A stretch of 64,000 bases of DNA from CAYMEV01 sp964389675 [NCBI: uncultured Candidatus Sumerlaeota bacterium] (GTDB lineage Bacteria > CAYMEV01), in assembly GCA_964389675.1 (NCBI GenBank), contig CAYMEV010000020.1, forward strand, positions 14,768 through 78,767, in the 5' to 3' direction. The notes beneath the pieces are model-generated. The model ran no database searches. It saw only the letters and a program-made list of their open reading frames with translations, and was not told the origin of the DNA. A program made the position numbers and the translations under genes. Numbering within the stretch: the stretch's first letter is position 1; every line of letters begins with the position of its first letter. Shown here one piece after another: positions 36,362 to 47,100 of the stretch.

Positions 36362-37735
36362 ATGAATATTGTTGAGCCTTACAGGATCAAATCAGTCGAG
36401 AAGATCACTCTTAGAAACAGGGATGATAGAGAGAGAATCCTTGCTGAAGCAGGTTTTAATACCTTTAATATTAAAGCTGAAGATATATTTATTGATTTTC
36501 TTACTGACAGCGGCACATCTGCCATGAGTGCAAGGCAATGGTCATCAATAATGCTGGGTGATGAATCCTATGCAGGGGCAAAATCCTTCTACCACTTTTA
36601 TGATGCGGTCAGAAGCATTACAGGGTTTGAATATGTGATTCCGACACACCAGGGCAGGGCAGCAGAAAATATACTCTTCTCAACCATACTGAAAAAAGGT
36701 TCAGTAATTCCCAATAATACCCATTTTGATACCACAAGGGCTAATATTGAGGCCAATGCAGGTGTGGCAGTAGACCTGGTTATTGATGAAGGATTGAATC
36801 CTTCCTCTCATTATCCTTTCAAGGGAAACATTGATATTGATAAGCTAAAGGACTATATTGAGCAAACCGGCCCGGAAAATGTTCCGCTTTGTATGATCAC
36901 TGTCACGAACAATTCCGGAGGAGGACAGCCAGTATCACTGCAGAATATCATAGACACCAAAAATCTCCTTTCAGAATACGGAATACCGCTGTTCCTTGAT
37001 GCCTGCAGATTTGCAGAGAATGCATATTTTATAAAAATGAGAGAGGAGAAATATAAAGACTGGACTGTGAGAAAAATTGTAAGAGAGATGTTTTCCTATG
37101 TTGATGGATGCACAATGAGCGCAAAGAAGGATGCACTTGTGAATATAGGGGGATTCATCGCTCTTAAAGACAAAAGCCTCTATGAGATATTGAAAAACAA
37201 GCTGATCCTTATTGAAGGTTTTCCGACATACGGTGGCTTATCTGGAAGAGACCTGGAGGCAATAGCACAGGGGCTCAATGAGGTGCTGGAAGAGGATTAT
37301 CTTGATTTTAGAATATCACAGGTAAGCTATCTGGGCAATAACCTTGTTAAAAACGGTGTTCCCATAGTCGAACCTCCAGGGGGGCATGCAGTATATATTG
37401 ATGCAAAATCGTTCCTTTCCCATATTCCGCCTCACCATTTTCCCGGCCAGTCACTGGCTATTGCACTTTACAGAGAGGGAGGGATAAGGGCCTGCGAAAT
37501 TGGCAGCGTAATGTTCGGAAAAAAGGATGAAAAGACAGATAAACAGATCACATCTCCGATGGAACTTGTAAGACTGGCTATTCCGAGAAGGGTCTATACA
37601 AATTCTCACATGGATTATACCCTTAATGTATTCAACAAGATAAAGGGATACAAGGATAAGATTAAGGGTGTCGGGTTTGCATTCGAACCAAAGGTTCTGA
37701 GGCATTTTACAGCGAGGTTTTTCGAGCTGCAGTAA
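36362..37735 (+). CDS. tnaA: Tryptophanase / tyrosine phenol-lyase family beta-eliminating lyase
   Basis: A 457-residue PLP enzyme that cleaves tryptophan to indole, pyruvate and ammonia, or tyrosine to phenol. DLTDSGT-type motif FLTDSGTSAMSARQW, IPTHQGRAAENI, FDTTRANIE, LDACRFAENAYFIK and MSAKKDALVNIGG (PLP Lys256) are present. At the site where Citrobacter tyrosine phenol-lyase has Arg (SMERG, from memory), this protein has ACEIGS, close to AVEIGS of E. coli TnaA, so I favour tryptophanase. Some other segments look more like tyrosine phenol-lyase. GGAGA sets the ATG at 36362; an in-frame TTG one codon upstream is unlikely. Confidence 0.85.
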   Translation: MNIVEPYRIKSVEKITLRNRDDRERILAEAGFNTFNIKAEDIFIDFLTDSGTSAMSARQWSSIMLGDESYAGAKSFYHFYDAVRSITGFEYVIPTHQGRAAENILFSTILKKGSVIPNNTHFDTTRANIEANAGVAVDLVIDEGLNPSSHYPFKGNIDIDKLKDYIEQTGPENVPLCMITVTNNSGGGQPVSLQNIIDTKNLLSEYGIPLFLDACRFAENAYFIKMREEKYKDWTVRKIVREMFSYVDGCTMSAKKDALVNIGGFIALKDKSLYEILKNKLILIEGFPTYGGLSGRDLEAIAQGLNEVLEEDYLDFRISQVSYLGNNLVKNGVPIVEPPGGHAVYIDAKSFLSHIPPHHFPGQSLAIALYREGGIRACEIGSVMFGKKDEKTDKQITSPMELVRLAIPRRVYTNSHMDYTLNVFNKIKGYKDKIKGVGFAFEPKVLRHFTARFFELQ

Positions 37736-37759
37736 TAATGTTCTATATGGAGGACGCAA

Positions 37760-38818
37760 ATGATAAGCGGGTTCAACACTGAAATCAAGATTGACGGCGC
37801 AATATATCATATTCAAACCGAAGATAAAGGTTTAAGCAATCCTGTCATAGAATCGCTTGTCTACCAGGGAGGAGCAATACTGGCATCAAAAAGGTCTTCC
37901 TACAAAGACTACCTGGAAAGGGATGATATCCTGAAAGTCGTCGCAAAAATGATGGAAACACAGCACAAAGAAGTACTGTTCAAGATTAAAAGCAAGGAAT
38001 TGTTTGGCGAAAAAGATGATGATACCAAGACATATATATTTGATAAAAGCGAGAATGAGGACCTGACAGATGGCCCTAAATCTCTTGACCAGGTAATCCT
38101 TGATTTTCTCCAGGAATCAAAACCGGAAATCAACCTGGATGAGATTGAGTATGATGTATTTCTTACAAAGGGTTCAAAGCTCTACCTTAAGAATGAAGAC
38201 ACTATTGAGGTTATCGTGAAAAATGTGGAGACTCTTGATCCTATACCTGACGTTACTGTAGGCGTTAAGATTAGACAGAAAAACAAGAACAAAAGCAAAG
38301 TACTGGCAACCACAAAGACTGATGAGAAGGGGAAAGCTGTATTAAAGATTATGATACCCAAATTTGATATAAATATTGCTGAAGTGGTTTTATTTGCACG
38401 GACTGATTATAAAATTTTGGAAAGGATTCTTGAAATCGATGAGCTGAAGCCGGCTGAAAAAACGATTCTGGTTGTGGATAAGAATAATCAGAACAGGTCT
38501 CTTGTAAAAAAGATACTTGATATGGCAAATTACAAAGTATTCCTTTCACCGACAGGCATGGATGCCTGGAAGATAATCTGCAATAAAACCCCAAATATCC
38601 TGATGCTTTATGAAAAGGTTGAAGTACTGGAAGCTGCTAAATTAATCGGGCTAATCAGGGAAAAAGAAGAAACAAAGAATATCCCAATTATTCTTATAAG
38701 GAACACAGAGAACCCCGAAGATATTAACCTCGATAAAATCGAGGCCTGTATAGACCAGCCCTTTAAAAGCAGGGAAATCCTTACAATTGTAAAACATATA
38801 CTGGTTAACCAATCATAG
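37760..38818 (+). CDS. Conserved N-domain protein with C-terminal pseudoreceiver domain
   Basis: A 352-residue cytoplasmic protein. The N-terminus (GFNTEIKIDGAIYHIQTEDKG, two adjoining stretches) matches a conserved but uncharacterised module I recall from other Gram-negative anaerobes, often tied to regulatory proteins. A middle beta-rich part (about 135-230, VEVIVKNVETLDPIPDV-like) reads as an immunoglobulin-type fold. Residues 235-352 have the pattern of a response-regulator receiver, but the acidic pair is DK (VVDKNNQN), the phospho-acceptor Asp is Tyr (LMLYEK) and the conserved Lys is Gln (CIDQPFK). It cannot be phosphorylated in the normal way. GGAGG lies 6 bases before the ATG. Confidence 0.72.
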   Translation: MISGFNTEIKIDGAIYHIQTEDKGLSNPVIESLVYQGGAILASKRSSYKDYLERDDILKVVAKMMETQHKEVLFKIKSKELFGEKDDDTKTYIFDKSENEDLTDGPKSLDQVILDFLQESKPEINLDEIEYDVFLTKGSKLYLKNEDTIEVIVKNVETLDPIPDVTVGVKIRQKNKNKSKVLATTKTDEKGKAVLKIMIPKFDINIAEVVLFARTDYKILERILEIDELKPAEKTILVVDKNNQNRSLVKKILDMANYKVFLSPTGMDAWKIICNKTPNILMLYEKVEVLEAAKLIGLIREKEETKNIPIILIRNTENPEDINLDKIEACIDQPFKSREILTIVKHILVNQS

Positions 38819-38821
38819 ATA

Positions 38822-39274
38822 ATGAAATGCCCATACTGCAATTCAATTGATGATTCAGTTGTTGATTCCAGGCTGATTAAAGAGAACTCGGTAATCAGAA
38901 GAAGAAGGGAATGCAATAACTGCAATAAGAGATTTACCACATATGAAAGAATAGAGGAGACTCCTCTTATGGTAATCAAGAGAAATACCGAGGTGCAGGA
39001 TTATGACAGGACAAAGATACTTAACGGCCTTTTGAAATCCTGTCAGAAAAGGCAGATAGATATCGAAGATCTGGAAAAGATTGTTGATGAGCTTGAAAAG
39101 TACATTCAGAAAGAAGAGATAAAGCAGATCCACACCAGGGAAATCGGGGAATTTGTGATGAAAAGGCTTAAGGAGATCGATAAGGTGGCGTATGTAAGAT
39201 TTGCTTCAGTATACAAGGATTTTAAAACCATCGATGAATTCATAAATGAACTAAAAGTTCTGATAGGTTATTAA
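38822..39274 (+). CDS. nrdR: Transcriptional repressor NrdR
   Basis: NrdR represses ribonucleotide reductase genes when its ATP-cone binds dATP and ATP. The N-terminal zinc ribbon MKCPYCNSIDDSVVDSR ... CNNCNKRFTTYERI and the ATP-cone domain from about residue 48 (MVIKRNTEVQDYDRTKI) are complete. The length of 150 residues is standard. It starts 3 bases after the pseudoreceiver gene, and its stop overlaps the PBP start (TAATG). No nrd gene is in the window. Confidence 0.96.
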   Translation: MKCPYCNSIDDSVVDSRLIKENSVIRRRRECNNCNKRFTTYERIEETPLMVIKRNTEVQDYDRTKILNGLLKSCQKRQIDIEDLEKIVDELEKYIQKEEIKQIHTREIGEFVMKRLKEIDKVAYVRFASVYKDFKTIDEFINELKVLIGY

Positions 39275-41487
39275 TGCGGTTAAAGAGAAGCAAAATCATT
39301 CTTCTTATCCTTATAGTCATTTTTGGGATTTCTGCCAGTTTCTTTTACAGCCTCCTGAGAACATTGCCTGATATTACCGTTCTTGAAAGAGAGTCTCCAT
39401 CCATAAAAAGCATTATATACGATAAGGATGGGAATATTATTGGAGATTTTTTTGTTGAAAACAGGGTAATTGTTGATTTTTCAGATATTCCTGAGCATGT
39501 AAGGAATGCTTTTATTGCTGTTGAAGACAAGTATTTTTATTATCATTTTGGCATAGACCCGACAGGTATTATAAGAGCCTTTTATATAAATATTATAAAG
39601 GGCGGTGCTGTGCAGGGAGCTTCTACGATTACACAGCAGCTTGCAAGAAATCTATTTCTGACACCTGAAAAGAAATATATCCGAAAGATAAAAGAGGCTT
39701 TTCTTGCATTAAAAATTGAAAGCAGGTTTACAAAAAATGAGATTATAACACTATATCTGAATCAGATATACTTCGGTTCTGGAGCATACGGAATTGAAGC
39801 TGCTTCAAAAAAGTATTTCGGGAAAAGCGTATCTGATATATCAATACCCGAAGCGTGTCTCCTGGCTGGCCTTCCAAAAGCACCGGAACGCTATAATCCC
39901 TTTAGAAATCCAGATCTTGCGGTAAATAGAAGGAACATAGCACTTTACAGGATGCTGGAGGAAAATTTCATTACAAAGAAAGAATATAATGAGTTTATTA
40001 AAGCCAGCCTTGAACTTGTACCCTATGTTGAATCAAACGGATTATTCAGCTATTTTATCGAGGAAATCAGGAGATACTGTTATAAAACGATAGGTTCTGA
40101 ACTCCTGCTTAAAGGCGGATTAAAGATCTATTCCACAATGGACAGAGATATGCAGGAAATAGCAGGAATATCACTGAGAAGAGGCCTTGAAGAATATGAC
40201 AGAAGCAGGTACGGGTACAGAAAAATTGAGGAAATTCCTGAAGAAAAGATCTTAAAAAGCATCAAACCTGTCCTTGAGGAGAATTATTTTGCCGAAATCA
40301 TCGATATCAATGACAGAATTATTGTGCAGGTTGCGAATCTTAAGGGAAAGATCAAAAAGGAATCAGCAAAATGGATCAAAAGGGACCCGTTGAAATATTT
40401 TCAGGCAGGGGATATTATTGAAGTTCGGTTTGATAGTCTCAACCCTGAAGGGGAGTACTATGAGCTGATTTTGACACAAACGCCCATTGCATCGGGTGCT
40501 GTGCTGATAATTGATGTAAGTACTGCTAATATCCTGGCCATGGTTGGTGGATACAGTTTCAGCGACAGCGAATTTAACAGGGCAATCCAGGCATTCAGGC
40601 AGACCGGATCTGTAATAAAGCCTCTCTACTATTCAGCTGCGATAGATAACGGTTTTACACAGGCTGACATGGTCTATGACGCACCCATTTCATATTATGA
40701 TATTTCTACAGAAGATTACTGGCAGCCGAGAAATTTCAAAGGGCTTTTCTATGGGAGCATACCTCTGAGGTTTGCACTTGCCCAATCCATAAATGTTGCC
40801 AGTGTAAAGCTTTTGAGGGAGATAGGAGTTGATGTTGCCATTAATTACCTGAAGAACATGGGTATAAAATCATATCTTGCGCCATACCTGTCATTTGCGC
40901 TGGGTTCAAGCGATATCTCACTGGCTGAAATGGTTGCGGCTTTCAATGTATTCCCCTCCTACGGCATTTACAGGGAACCAAGGTATATATCGATCATTTC
41001 GGATAACCAGGGGAATATAATTGACGAAAAATTCCAGATCCCAAAAAGGGTTCTCAGGGAAGATGTTTCCTACATAATGATCGATATGCTCAAGGGTGTG
41101 GTGCAGAACGGCACTGCACAGAGAGCGAGGTATGTTGATATTGTCTCCGGAGGTAAAACAGGTACGACCAATAACTTTTCAGACACATGGTATATCGGAT
41201 TTACACCGGACATAGTCATTGGTGTCTGGGTGGGGAATGATTCAAAGACCACACTCGGCAATAACCGTACAGGTTCATCAGTCTCTTTGCCTATATGGAT
41301 AGATATAATTCAAACCCTTTTGGAAAGGGATATGTTACAGGAAAGCGAATTCCACATACCGGCCAATATCGTCTTCAGGGATATTTGCATGGAATCAGGC
41401 CTGATTGCTAACAGCAACTGCCAGAATGTTGAAAAAATGGCTTTTATAAAGGGCACAGAACCATTTCGCTTCTGCAATATGCATTAG
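39274..41487 (+). CDS. Class A penicillin-binding protein (PBP1A type)
   Basis: A bifunctional peptidoglycan synthase of 737 residues. It has an N-terminal membrane anchor (residues 6-26) and a GT51 transglycosylase domain with AVEDKYFYYHFGIDP (catalytic Glu), GASTITQQLARNLFL and KIKEAFLALKIE. The transpeptidase domain has the SxxK nucleophile Ser446 in RQTGSVIKPL, the SIN motif in AQSINVAS and KTGT with Lys628. A linker region between them (about 300-400) carries an OB-like insert, as in PBP1A. It acts in the periplasm. The start overlaps nrdR, so the two are co-translated. Confidence 0.95.
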   Translation: MRLKRSKIILLILIVIFGISASFFYSLLRTLPDITVLERESPSIKSIIYDKDGNIIGDFFVENRVIVDFSDIPEHVRNAFIAVEDKYFYYHFGIDPTGIIRAFYINIIKGGAVQGASTITQQLARNLFLTPEKKYIRKIKEAFLALKIESRFTKNEIITLYLNQIYFGSGAYGIEAASKKYFGKSVSDISIPEACLLAGLPKAPERYNPFRNPDLAVNRRNIALYRMLEENFITKKEYNEFIKASLELVPYVESNGLFSYFIEEIRRYCYKTIGSELLLKGGLKIYSTMDRDMQEIAGISLRRGLEEYDRSRYGYRKIEEIPEEKILKSIKPVLEENYFAEIIDINDRIIVQVANLKGKIKKESAKWIKRDPLKYFQAGDIIEVRFDSLNPEGEYYELILTQTPIASGAVLIIDVSTANILAMVGGYSFSDSEFNRAIQAFRQTGSVIKPLYYSAAIDNGFTQADMVYDAPISYYDISTEDYWQPRNFKGLFYGSIPLRFALAQSINVASVKLLREIGVDVAINYLKNMGIKSYLAPYLSFALGSSDISLAEMVAAFNVFPSYGIYREPRYISIISDNQGNIIDEKFQIPKRVLREDVSYIMIDMLKGVVQNGTAQRARYVDIVSGGKTGTTNNFSDTWYIGFTPDIVIGVWVGNDSKTTLGNNRTGSSVSLPIWIDIIQTLLERDMLQESEFHIPANIVFRDICMESGLIANSNCQNVEKMAFIKGTEPFRFCNMH

Positions 41488-41496
41488 CAGAGCATC

Positions 41497-43119
41497 TCAC
41501 CTCTCTTTATCCATATCAAATATTTCATCCGCTACTGATTCAATGAAATATCTGTCATGTGAGACGAATATCATAGAGCCATTGTAGTTTTTCAGAGCTT
41601 CTTCGAAAGCTTCTCTTGATTCGATCTCCAGGTGGTTTGTTGGTTCATCAAGGATAAGGACATCAGGTTTTGCAGTGATTATCTTTGCGAGTGCTGTCTT
41701 GCTTCTTTCGCCAATGCTGAGGCTTCCTATTCTCCGGTAAGCCATATCCCTTCTTATATTAAGACATCCCAGGATTGTCCTGGCATAGGATTCTTCCGTG
41801 TTTTCGTCCTGCAGTACCTCTTCCAGAACAGTCTTTGAGAGATCAAGGTTTTCGAATTCCTGCGCATAGTAGCCTATTTTAGTTAGAGGAGCCCATCTGA
41901 CAGTACCGCTATATGATTTTATCCTGCCGGCCAGGATCTTCAGAAGGGTCGTCTTACCAGACCCATTTCTGCCTGTTACAGCCAGTTTCCTGCCCCTGTC
42001 AAGGTACAGGAATATATTACCGAATAAGAGGGTCTGGCTGAATGCTATGGATAGATTCTCAGCCCTGAGGATACAGGGATTTTTTAGATTGCTGTCACTG
42101 ATGACAAGTTTTCTTTCTTTTTCAATGAAAGGCCTCCTGGCTTCCTCCTTTTCAAGAATCCTCTCTATTCTTGACTTAACAGCTATGGCAGTTTTCATCA
42201 TATGCTTCCGTACTGCCTTTCCTGATCCATCATCCCTTTTGCAGATACCTCCGCTTTTTTTGAAAGATCTTTTAAGCTTGAACTTTTCCATGTTTTCAGC
42301 TTGTGATTTTCTGTCTGAAACAGCTTTTTTAAGCTGTCTTATCTTTTTCTGCTGTTTTTCAAATTCTTTTTCCTGCCTGTTGATCCTGTCCTGTTTCTCT
42401 TTTTTATAAAAGCTGAAATTTCCTCCGTAATATGTGATACTTTTATTGCTTAACTCCCATATCTGCTCAACACAGTTATCCAGAAATGCACGGTCATGGC
42501 TGATTATTAAATATGGAATTTTTAAGCCCTTCATAAAATTTTCAAGCCATGAAAGAGTATCTATATCAAGATGATTCGTGGGTTCATCCAGAAGTATTAT
42601 ATCAGGGTCTATAAGTAAAATTCTGCACAGTGCAAGCTTTGTTTTTTCTCCTGCGCTCAGAGAAAAAATAAGAGTAGATGGATCTATACCGGTAAAATTA
42701 AAAAGAGATAGGAGCTTATCTATTCTTGACTCAAATAAATAGCCTCCCAGATCATTAAAAAGTGCAAATGCTTCCATCTCTTCTGGACCTGAATTTAAGC
42801 AGATATTATCTATTCTTTTTTTTAACCTGGATAGCTCCGGTCGTGCTTCCCAGAGAAAATCATATACTGTCTGCCTGTCGGAGAGGTTAAGCTCCTGGGG
42901 CAAAATCCCGGTCAGGAGGTCTTCTTTTCTGTAAATAATGCCCCCTGTCGGAGTTAAAGAACCTGAAACAAGGCTGAGAAGTGTGGATTTGCCGCATCCG
43001 TTTTTGCCAATTAAACCAATTTTTGATAAGGGATCAATTTGGAAAGATATGTCCTCAAGTATTGCATCTATATTGGATTCATATTTAAATGAAATTTTTT
43101 CTGCCCTGAACAATGACAC
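41497..43119 (-). CDS. ABC-F family ATPase
   Basis: A soluble protein of 540 residues with two ABC domains and no membrane part, which marks the ABC-F family that acts on ribosomes. Domain 1 has GLIGKNGCGKSTLL, signature FSLSAGEKTKLALCR and LLDEPTNHLDIDT. Domain 2 has VTGRNGSGKTTLL, SLSIGERSKTALAK and LILDEPTNHLE. The linker between them is long and very basic (KKIRQLKKAVSDRK), as in ABC-F proteins that reach into the ribosome. Members range from translation factors to antibiotic-protection proteins, and sequence alone does not decide which. The start is GTG at 43119, with AGGAGGG spaced 7 bases. Confidence 0.9.
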   Translation of the reverse strand: MSLFRAEKISFKYESNIDAILEDISFQIDPLSKIGLIGKNGCGKSTLLSLVSGSLTPTGGIIYRKEDLLTGILPQELNLSDRQTVYDFLWEARPELSRLKKRIDNICLNSGPEEMEAFALFNDLGGYLFESRIDKLLSLFNFTGIDPSTLIFSLSAGEKTKLALCRILLIDPDIILLDEPTNHLDIDTLSWLENFMKGLKIPYLIISHDRAFLDNCVEQIWELSNKSITYYGGNFSFYKKEKQDRINRQEKEFEKQQKKIRQLKKAVSDRKSQAENMEKFKLKRSFKKSGGICKRDDGSGKAVRKHMMKTAIAVKSRIERILEKEEARRPFIEKERKLVISDSNLKNPCILRAENLSIAFSQTLLFGNIFLYLDRGRKLAVTGRNGSGKTTLLKILAGRIKSYSGTVRWAPLTKIGYYAQEFENLDLSKTVLEEVLQDENTEESYARTILGCLNIRRDMAYRRIGSLSIGERSKTALAKIITAKPDVLILDEPTNHLEIESREAFEEALKNYNGSMIFVSHDRYFIESVADEIFDMDKER

Positions 43120-43336
43120 AGGATAGCCCTCCTTTTATGTCTTAAATTTTTGAATGGTCCTTGTAATGATGATTCTGACCTGAATGTTTTCATCGGATTC
43201 CCTCCTGTGCATTGATGTCTTTTTTTAGCATTTAATGGAATGTTTGTCAAAAACTTCTTGATTATCGTATTTTAAGATATAAATATAAATTATTGCACTG
43301 ATATGGCAATTCATGGAAAAACACGGGAGTAACCTG

Positions 43337-44086
43337 ATGAAAGACGTTTACTGGTCTGCTTATCACTATGATCTTATGCATGAAGACACAAAGATGGATT
43401 TTGAGCTTTACCTGAATATGGCAAAGCAGTTCAGCGGATCAATACTGGAGCTTGCATGCGGTACCGGCAGAATTACTTTAATGCTTGCAAAAGCAGGCCA
43501 TGAGATATGCGGGATTGACCTGCTTTCTGATTTTATCCAGGCTGCGGAGAGAAAAAGGCTGGAAGCCAACCTGAAAAATGCATCCTTTTATGTAAAGGAT
43601 ATCAGGCATTTTGATCTTAGAAGGATATTTTCTTTTATATTTATACCGTTCAATTCCTTTGCACATGTATATACTCCGGAAGATGCAAAATCAATGTTCA
43701 GGTGTGTTAAAAGGCATATGGACAGAGATAGCAGGTTTCTTATAAATATTTTTAATCCGAGGCTCGATCTGCTATGTCGTGACAGTTCCGAGAGATACCC
43801 GGTGGCATCCTACCTTATGCCTGAAACCGGCGAAAAGGTGGTTGTCACAGAAAATAATCATTATGACAGGGCTACACAGATTAATCATATCAAATGGTAT
43901 TTTAAGGCTGGTGACAGAAAGGAATTTATACGGGAACTCCCTATGAGAATATATTACCCTGCGGAGATCGACTATCTCCTTGATGCAAATGGATTTGAGA
44001 TCATCGAAAAATGGGGCAATTATCAGCTCGAGCAATTCAGCTCAGGATCAGAACTCCAGATAATATTCTGCCGCAGGCAGAAATAG
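43337..44086 (+). CDS. Class I SAM-dependent methyltransferase
   Basis: A 249-residue methyltransferase. The SAM-binding motif I is ILELACGTGRITLMLAKAG, followed by the acidic residue in CGIDLLSDF (motif II). The remainder (for example FIFIPFNSFAHV, RCVKRHMDRDSRFLINIFNP) fits the small-molecule methyltransferase group. I chose the ATG at 43337, because GGGAG at 43325-43329 is spaced 7 bases from it; the in-frame ATG at 43313 has no ribosome site. The substrate is unknown. It stands alone between the ABC-F gene and the large secreted peptidase. Confidence 0.85.
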   Translation: MKDVYWSAYHYDLMHEDTKMDFELYLNMAKQFSGSILELACGTGRITLMLAKAGHEICGIDLLSDFIQAAERKRLEANLKNASFYVKDIRHFDLRRIFSFIFIPFNSFAHVYTPEDAKSMFRCVKRHMDRDSRFLINIFNPRLDLLCRDSSERYPVASYLMPETGEKVVVTENNHYDRATQINHIKWYFKAGDRKEFIRELPMRIYYPAEIDYLLDANGFEIIEKWGNYQLEQFSSGSELQIIFCRRQK

Positions 44087-44105
44087 TATGAAAGTCTTCA
44101 GCCTT

Positions 44106-44128
44106 GCCTGAATAAATTTCAGACAGGC
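44106..44128. terminator. Hairpin between convergent genes
   Basis: GCCTG (44106-44110) and CAGGC (44124-44128) bracket a 13-base loop and are followed by TTTAAT on the plus strand. It lies between the methyltransferase stop and the end of the large secreted protein gene. The 5-base stem is short. Confidence 0.45.
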
Positions 44129-44129
44129 T

Positions 44130-47100
44130 TTAATCCAATGAGCACATTGCATTGGAATTACCTGAAGCTGCAATAAGATCAAATGACCCGAAATATGTTT
44201 TTCTCAGGAAAATATCCCCGTTAGCTGAACTGCAGAGCATGAGATCATGTTTTGCCTGCCCTGTAAATAATCCTGAAGCTATTCTCTTGAATGGAGCATT
44301 TGCAATAAGTGTCCATACTGATGTATCAGAGCAGAAATAATAGGTTTTTGAAAGATAGGTCATTATTACTTCATTGCCGGGGCCATCTGAAACATCACCG
44401 CAGCAGATCATATGGCCTGCATCAGGATAACCCCATGTAATCCTGTTCCACTGATAGGATGTTCTTGATGTGTTTCCAGCAATATAGGTTCCTATGCCGG
44501 TAAAAGAGCATACAAGCTCATTATTACCATTGCCGGATGTGTCAGATGCGATGATCTGAGAGGGGCTTGCAAACAGCAATCTTGTAAAAGTCCCTTCCTG
44601 AAAATTGTATTCATAAATACCATCCACAATGCCAAAGCTTAAAAGGAGCTCATCAATTCCATCAGGATCCATATCCATGTTTCCTGAGCACATAATGGAA
44701 ACAGGGTATTGAATTATCCTCTCCCAGGCAGCACCCTGGAAATCATACCTATAAAGCCCGTATTGGGTGAAGGATGCTATAACATCAGACGGCCCGGCCG
44801 GATTTGTTTTTGCAGTTATAACGCAACTGGTTTCAAATGAAGACAGATTGAACCAGCTGGATGTTGAAAAACTGTAATACCATAGGCCATCAGTACCAAA
44901 ATCAACAATTATCTCTTTTAATCCGTCATTGCTGATATCCCCGTAATGAATAGATTCAGCTGTCATGCCTGAGATAAGCTTTGTCCAGCTGGAGCTCCTT
45001 TCATCATCTATATAGCTCCATAGCCATATTCCCTCAAAACTTGGATTTTCAAGGCTTATTGACAGATCATGATATGTGGATGCAGATAATATGATATCAA
45101 TCTCTGTATTATTTGAATCGACCAGATAGGATGAATCATAGTATATAAAACCGCTCTTTGAAACATGATATGAATAATTCCCATGAAAAAGGCTGATGAC
45201 AGCATTTCCCTGGCTGTTTGTGAGATACTCGGAATCATCAATAGTTATTTTTGCAGCTTCAACAGGATTTGTCCCGTCAGAAACAGAAACAGTAACAGGC
45301 TGCTTTACAGTTATATTTCCTGAAGCGTTTGAAAATGCACCGCTTGCATTGTGTGCTATCCACACCCTCCAGTCATCGGATGTATTAATGCCGTCTGGTA
45401 TGATGAAGGATGCACTGCCTGAATTTAGTGTATCTGATGTCAGGAGATAGTAGTCAGGTCCTTCTATATCAGGGTACCCGTCCCTTTTTATTGATATTCT
45501 CATTGAATCCCCCGAAGGTGCATCGCAGGTCCATGAAATATCGATCTGGCTTCCAATTGAATATATGCCCTGAGATGGCTGAATATCAGTTATATTAACA
45601 GAACCAACACTTATGGCAAAATTTATAATATCATCAGCAGGGCCGTTCTGACCGGTGTCTGAGAACCATCCCAGCCCGTCTTCATACAGGTTTAAGTATT
45701 CGGTAACAGTCTGGCCGGCAAGGCTTGGGTCTGCATGAATATAAAATGAAAAAGAATATTGCTGAAACGGAAGAACCTGAGTACTGAAATTTGATACTGT
45801 AGATGTATTAATCCAATCAGGATGATAAAAAAGGGAATCATGATTCTGGGGATTCGATGTTTTTAGATAAGTGCCCGGAGAAAAGGAACTGAAACCATTG
45901 TTCTTAAGGGTTATATCTACTGTTCCATCCTCATTGATCTCAAGGCCTGATGGTGCGCTTATAGAGATAAGCTCTGCGCCTACAGGGGATTTTGGACCTC
46001 CGGCTGTAATATCAAGGTAGGTGCCTGAAGCCCATCCATCTGTATGTCCGGTAGAACCAGGCAAAGAAAATCTGTACCACCCTCCTGACTCCTCCAGAAG
46101 AGCAATTTTCTGCCCATTTGACAGGGTAGTAATGATGTCATAGGCTGTTGAAGGGCCCGACCTGACATTGAGGGTTGATGAAACATTGACAGTGGCTATG
46201 CCTGTAGCCTGAGAGCCTGTCAGGTACCCATTTTCTGCAGTTGTCCCCCCGTTGCACCAGCCATAGCTGTAACCCTCGCCTGATGGGAAATGGAGCTTAT
46301 ACCAGCCATTGTCATAGTCAGAAACCACAAACTTCTGGTTTCCTGTTAGAGTCGTAAGTATGCTGTAAGAGGGGGAGGGGCCTGTCCTGACATTAAGGGT
46401 ATATACTGATGATTTCACTTCAGCAACAAATGCCTGCGGTAATGGGTCAGGATCCTCCTGGACATAATCAAAATACCTCGGGATATAGTCTGCAAGCTGT
46501 GTGAAGGTAAAATCCCTGTAGGATACTCTCCAGTCAGCACCGGCTGACTCTATGGTATTTACTGTTCCTGAAGGGTTATCACTGATAACAAGCCTTACAT
46601 GGCTGGATGCCTTGTTTACAACATCGCCCCGTTTTAATTCAGTAAATGAAGAATAGGCCGTTGAAATATCCTGAAGGGTATAGGTGCTGTATTTGATGCT
46701 TGTATCCCATGACCTGGATACAAAACCTGAGCAGTCCACTCCTACACAATAGTTATCAGTCCAGGAGACAGATTCTGTATAATTGTCGCCTGCATATTTA
46801 CCGGCTGATACCTGACTGGTAAAGGTGGTAAGGCTTGTCCACCCGCCCCATTTATATGGGACCTTCTGCAGGCTGCCAGCTACGACCCATGATGGTGTAC
46901 GAATATATGAGCCATCAGGAAGCTGTATTATCCCGCCTGATATATTTGAGCTTGTGGCAGTCCAGACCAGTGCCTCATATGGGACTGCATTATCCAGTAT
47001 CTGAGATCTTGTTATCGGATTTTCCGCCTTAGGGCGGCGATTATCCTTTTGAGGCTCTACCTCTGTTGATTTAAGCTCAGAGTTATAATGGTACTTTTCA

